In this document: positions 6,838 to 8,609 of the stretch, piece by piece
Layout of the letters: each line of letters begins with the position of its first letter
How positions within the stretch are numbered: the stretch's first letter is position 1
Assembly (NCBI GenBank): GCA_002396885.1
Contig: DGXY01000133.1
Coordinates: 1-8,609 of the forward strand
Origin: Akkermansiaceae bacterium UBA5020
GTDB taxonomy: Bacteria; Verrucomicrobiota; Verrucomicrobiia; Verrucomicrobiales; DEV007
DNA: 8,609 nucleotides
Direction of reading: 5' to 3'
The notes under the pieces: model-generated
Databases searched by the model: none
What the model was told of the DNA's origin: nothing
Seen by the model: the letters and a program-made list of their open reading frames with translations, nothing else
Translations under genes and position numbers: made by a program

Positions 6838-7005
6838 TTTTCCCGCATCGGCCCGTTCGCCGATGTCGATCCAGGTTTCCCTGGATTCCACGCGTCTGCG
6901 GGCTTTCGCGCGGGGTGCCTTCACGGCTCCCGGAGTTCTCCCCTGGGATCGCCTTTCGAGACCAGCCATGCCCGATCCACGTTTCCCCTACCTTTTCTTG
7001 CTTCA
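6838..7005 (+). promoter_or_regulatory. Leader between His/Cys protein and second tolC-like gene, two hairpins
   Basis: The 168-nt gap begins with two tandem perfect 7-bp hairpins: CATCGGC (6846-6852) with GCCGATG (6859-6865), loop 6; and ATCCAGG (6869-6875) with CCTGGAT (6880-6886), loop 4. No T-run follows, so simple termination is unlikely. Four blocks shared with the operon 1 leader occur in the same order: CCTGGATTC (6880-6888), CTGCGGGC (6896-6903), GCCTTCACGGCTCC (6917-6930, one mismatch) and TTCGAGAC (6955-6962). An open frame through here (6834-7091) has no protein-like features and is discounted. Confidence 0.45.
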
Positions 7006-8307
7006 ATGATACCAATGAAACGAACTTTTCTTTCGAACGCCTCAGTGACAGCCGTCGTCTCGATGGTTACTTTGGTTTTGTACGCCGATGATCCGGTCGT
7101 TGTGACGCGCAACAAGGCCATCTCGACCGCCTTCGCCAACGATCGGGATCTGAAGATTGCCACCCTCGAGATCGAGCGTGCCAAAACCCGCGTGCGATGG
7201 TCGGGCCGCCTGGAGAATCCCGAACTCGAGCTAAGCGTTAACGACGACGGCGTCGGTCTCGACGAAGGCGAGGGAAACTACGAGGTCGCCTTCTCGCAAC
7301 GGTTCCCCCTGACCGCGAAACTCAAACGCGAGACGGGTCTTCGCAAGTATCAGGTCATCCTCGCCGAAGCCGAGATCGCGGAGCGGCGGAGGGTACTTGC
7401 CGGCGAAGTGGATAGGGCCATCGTCGAGTTGCTTTCCACCCGAGAAAAGATTCGCCTCGGTCGCGAAAGCGGCGCACTCAACAAGGAGATCCTCACCTTC
7501 CTGGAGAACAAGGCAGAACTCGGCGAGGTTTCGAAACTGGACGTGATCCAGGCCAATTTGAGCGGGCGGACGCTCGCTCAGGAGGTGGACCTGCTTCTCA
7601 CGCAAGAAACTCAACAGCGCCTTCTCTTGAACCAGCTCATCGGCCTTGAAGCCACCGCCGATCTGAATCTCGACGGCTCGCTCGACCTGCCCGGAACTCG
7701 ACCACCAGGAGAAGCGGATCTGGATGCCATCCTCCAGCATCGACCCGACTACATTCTCGCCCTGGCAAAGACTGACGAATCCCGCGCCGCCATCGCTCTC
7801 GAAGAAGCGAAACGCTGGGAAGACATCGCACTCAAGGTGTTTGTCGAGGGCGAGAAGGCGATGGACGACCCGACTGGCCTGGAGCGGAATACCTTTGCTG
7901 GGATCGGGGTTTCGATCCCGCTTCCGTTCCGAAACCGCAACCAGAACGGCATCGCCCAGGCGAAGATCGATGCGGAGGCCGCCGCGAAGGGTGTCGATTC
8001 GGCCCAATTTCATATCCGCGCGGAGTGCGAGGTGGCTTACCGAAGGCGTCTCGATTCGTGGGAACTGGCCCGTGAGGCCAGGGGCGAGCTACTCGCACTT
8101 GCCGAAGAAAATCTCGCTGAATTCCGCAAGGCCTACGAACGCGGCGAAGCCACCCTGCTTCAGGTGCAGAACGCCCAGGAGCAGGTTCTCAAACTTCAGT
8201 CAACCTCCACGACATTCCTTTCCGATTACCACCTCGCCGAGGCCCGCGTCCGCTACGTGACCGGCGCCTATCCCAGCATCAGCCTTTCCCATCCCATCTC
8301 CAAATGA
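7006..8307 (+). CDS. TolC/CzcC-family outer-membrane efflux factor (operon 2)
   Basis: Second outer-membrane channel subunit, 433 residues, belonging to the second efflux operon. A signal peptide ends probably after Ala27 (VLYA|DD), with no lipobox. Two efflux-protein repeats are seen: the first with ENPELELSVND and a SQRFPLTAKLKRETGLRK strand/helix turn; the second carrying GIGVSIPLPFRNRNQNG (299-315), a typical CzcC/CusC signature, then a long coiled-coil helix ending in a YHLAEARVRYVTGAYP-type C-terminus. It is clearly a diverged relative of the first factor (compare NPELELSVND with NPELSLDIG and the SIPLPF/SLPLPF strands), not a recent copy. ATG 7006 and ATG 7015 are both possible starts; both keep the signal peptide and neither has a Shine-Dalgarno. 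The stop overlaps the next ATG. Confidence 0.9.
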   Translation: MIPMKRTFLSNASVTAVVSMVTLVLYADDPVVVTRNKAISTAFANDRDLKIATLEIERAKTRVRWSGRLENPELELSVNDDGVGLDEGEGNYEVAFSQRFPLTAKLKRETGLRKYQVILAEAEIAERRRVLAGEVDRAIVELLSTREKIRLGRESGALNKEILTFLENKAELGEVSKLDVIQANLSGRTLAQEVDLLLTQETQQRLLLNQLIGLEATADLNLDGSLDLPGTRPPGEADLDAILQHRPDYILALAKTDESRAAIALEEAKRWEDIALKVFVEGEKAMDDPTGLERNTFAGIGVSIPLPFRNRNQNGIAQAKIDAEAAAKGVDSAQFHIRAECEVAYRRRLDSWELAREARGELLALAEENLAEFRKAYERGEATLLQVQNAQEQVLKLQSTSTTFLSDYHLAEARVRYVTGAYPSISLSHPISK

Positions 8308-8609
8308 ACGCCATCCTCACAACCCCAAAGCGATACCGAAAAAGCCGGCCCACTGCCTATCCCTTCCATTACCTCTCGTTTCTGTCGTGTGTATTCTTTT
8401 TGAATGCCGGCGGCTTGCCCGTCTCTTCATTGATGGCGGCCGACTCGGGCAACATCATCGTCCTCGATGAGACCGGCGTGAGCAATCTGCGAATCGAAAC
8501 TGTTGAGGTGGAGGAGACCGCGTTCGAGGCGACAATCTTTTCTCTGGGGCGGATCGAAGTCATTCCCGCAAACGTCGCCGCCGTGAGCAGCCGGATCTCG
8601 GGACGTGTC
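8304..8609 (+). CDS. RND efflux periplasmic adaptor, N-terminal part (cut by window edge)
   Basis: The frame opens at an ATG overlapping the preceding stop (ATGA) and stays open for 102 codons to the window end. After a long basic N-terminus comes a hydrophobic segment (about residues 24-43) ending LMAADS, a probable signal peptide or anchor. The segment IIVLDETGVSNLRIETVEVEE, just after it, is the usual first strand of CusB/CzcB-type adaptors, and AAVSSRISGRV at the very end starts the barrel-sandwich (lipoyl) half. So this adaptor appears to be of normal build, unlike the short one in operon 1. The remaining domains and the presumed RND gene lie beyond the window. Confidence 0.8.
   Translation, partial: MNAILTTPKRYRKSRPTAYPFHYLSFLSCVFFLNAGGLPVSSLMAADSGNIIVLDETGVSNLRIETVEVEETAFEATIFSLGRIEVIPANVAAVSSRISGRV

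Noticed and set aside
6834..7091. 85-codon + frame between the His/Cys protein and the second tolC-like gene
   Set aside because: It overlaps both neighbours in another frame, contains the two hairpins and has no protein-like features.
1..8609. tRNA/rRNA genes, insertion sequences, CRISPR arrays
   Set aside because: No cloverleaf-like sequence, transposase frame, flanking terminal repeats or regularly spaced direct repeats were seen on either strand.

Overview
The window holds one complete heavy-metal efflux operon and the start of a second, both on the + strand, from a GC-rich Gram-negative bacterium. The outer-membrane factors, periplasmic adaptors and exported proteins require two membranes. 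None of the start codons has a convincing purine-rich Shine-Dalgarno sequence. Together with unfamiliar small Cys-rich exported proteins, this makes me lean toward Verrucomicrobiota or a related PVC lineage, but that assignment is an inference and rests on no marker gene.

Operon 1 (about 150-6260) reads: small exported Cys protein (150-539), an intergenic leader with two hairpins (540-681), a TolC/CzcC-type outer-membrane factor (682-1956), an unusually short lipoprotein adaptor (1975-2673), a full-length CzcA-type RND pump (2680-5826), and a small exported protein with a Cys-rich tail (5823-6260) whose ATG overlaps the pump's stop codon. A strong intrinsic terminator follows (6279-6309).

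Operon 2 starts at about 6418 and repeats the layout: small exported His/Cys protein (6418-6837), a leader with two hairpins, a second TolC/CzcC-type factor (7006-8307), then an adaptor that starts inside an ATGA overlap at 8304 and runs off the window. An RND pump probably lies beyond the edge.

The pump carries the DFGxxxDGAxxxVEN transmembrane motif of the divalent-cation (Co/Zn/Cd/Ni) branch of HME-RND transporters, so operon 1 most likely exports divalent metal from periplasm or cytoplasm to the outside. The Cys/His-rich exported proteins probably bind metal in the periplasm; their place ahead of czcC-like genes recalls CzcI of Cupriavidus.

The main oddities are these. The operon 1 adaptor appears to lack the lipoyl/barrel-sandwich and alpha-helical hairpin portion. 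That adaptor and the last protein of the operon both end in a similar Ala-Cys-Thr-Cys tail. The two leader regions in front of the tolC-like genes share four short sequence blocks in the same order although the surrounding sequence has diverged. No regulator, RNA gene, mobile element or CRISPR array was seen.
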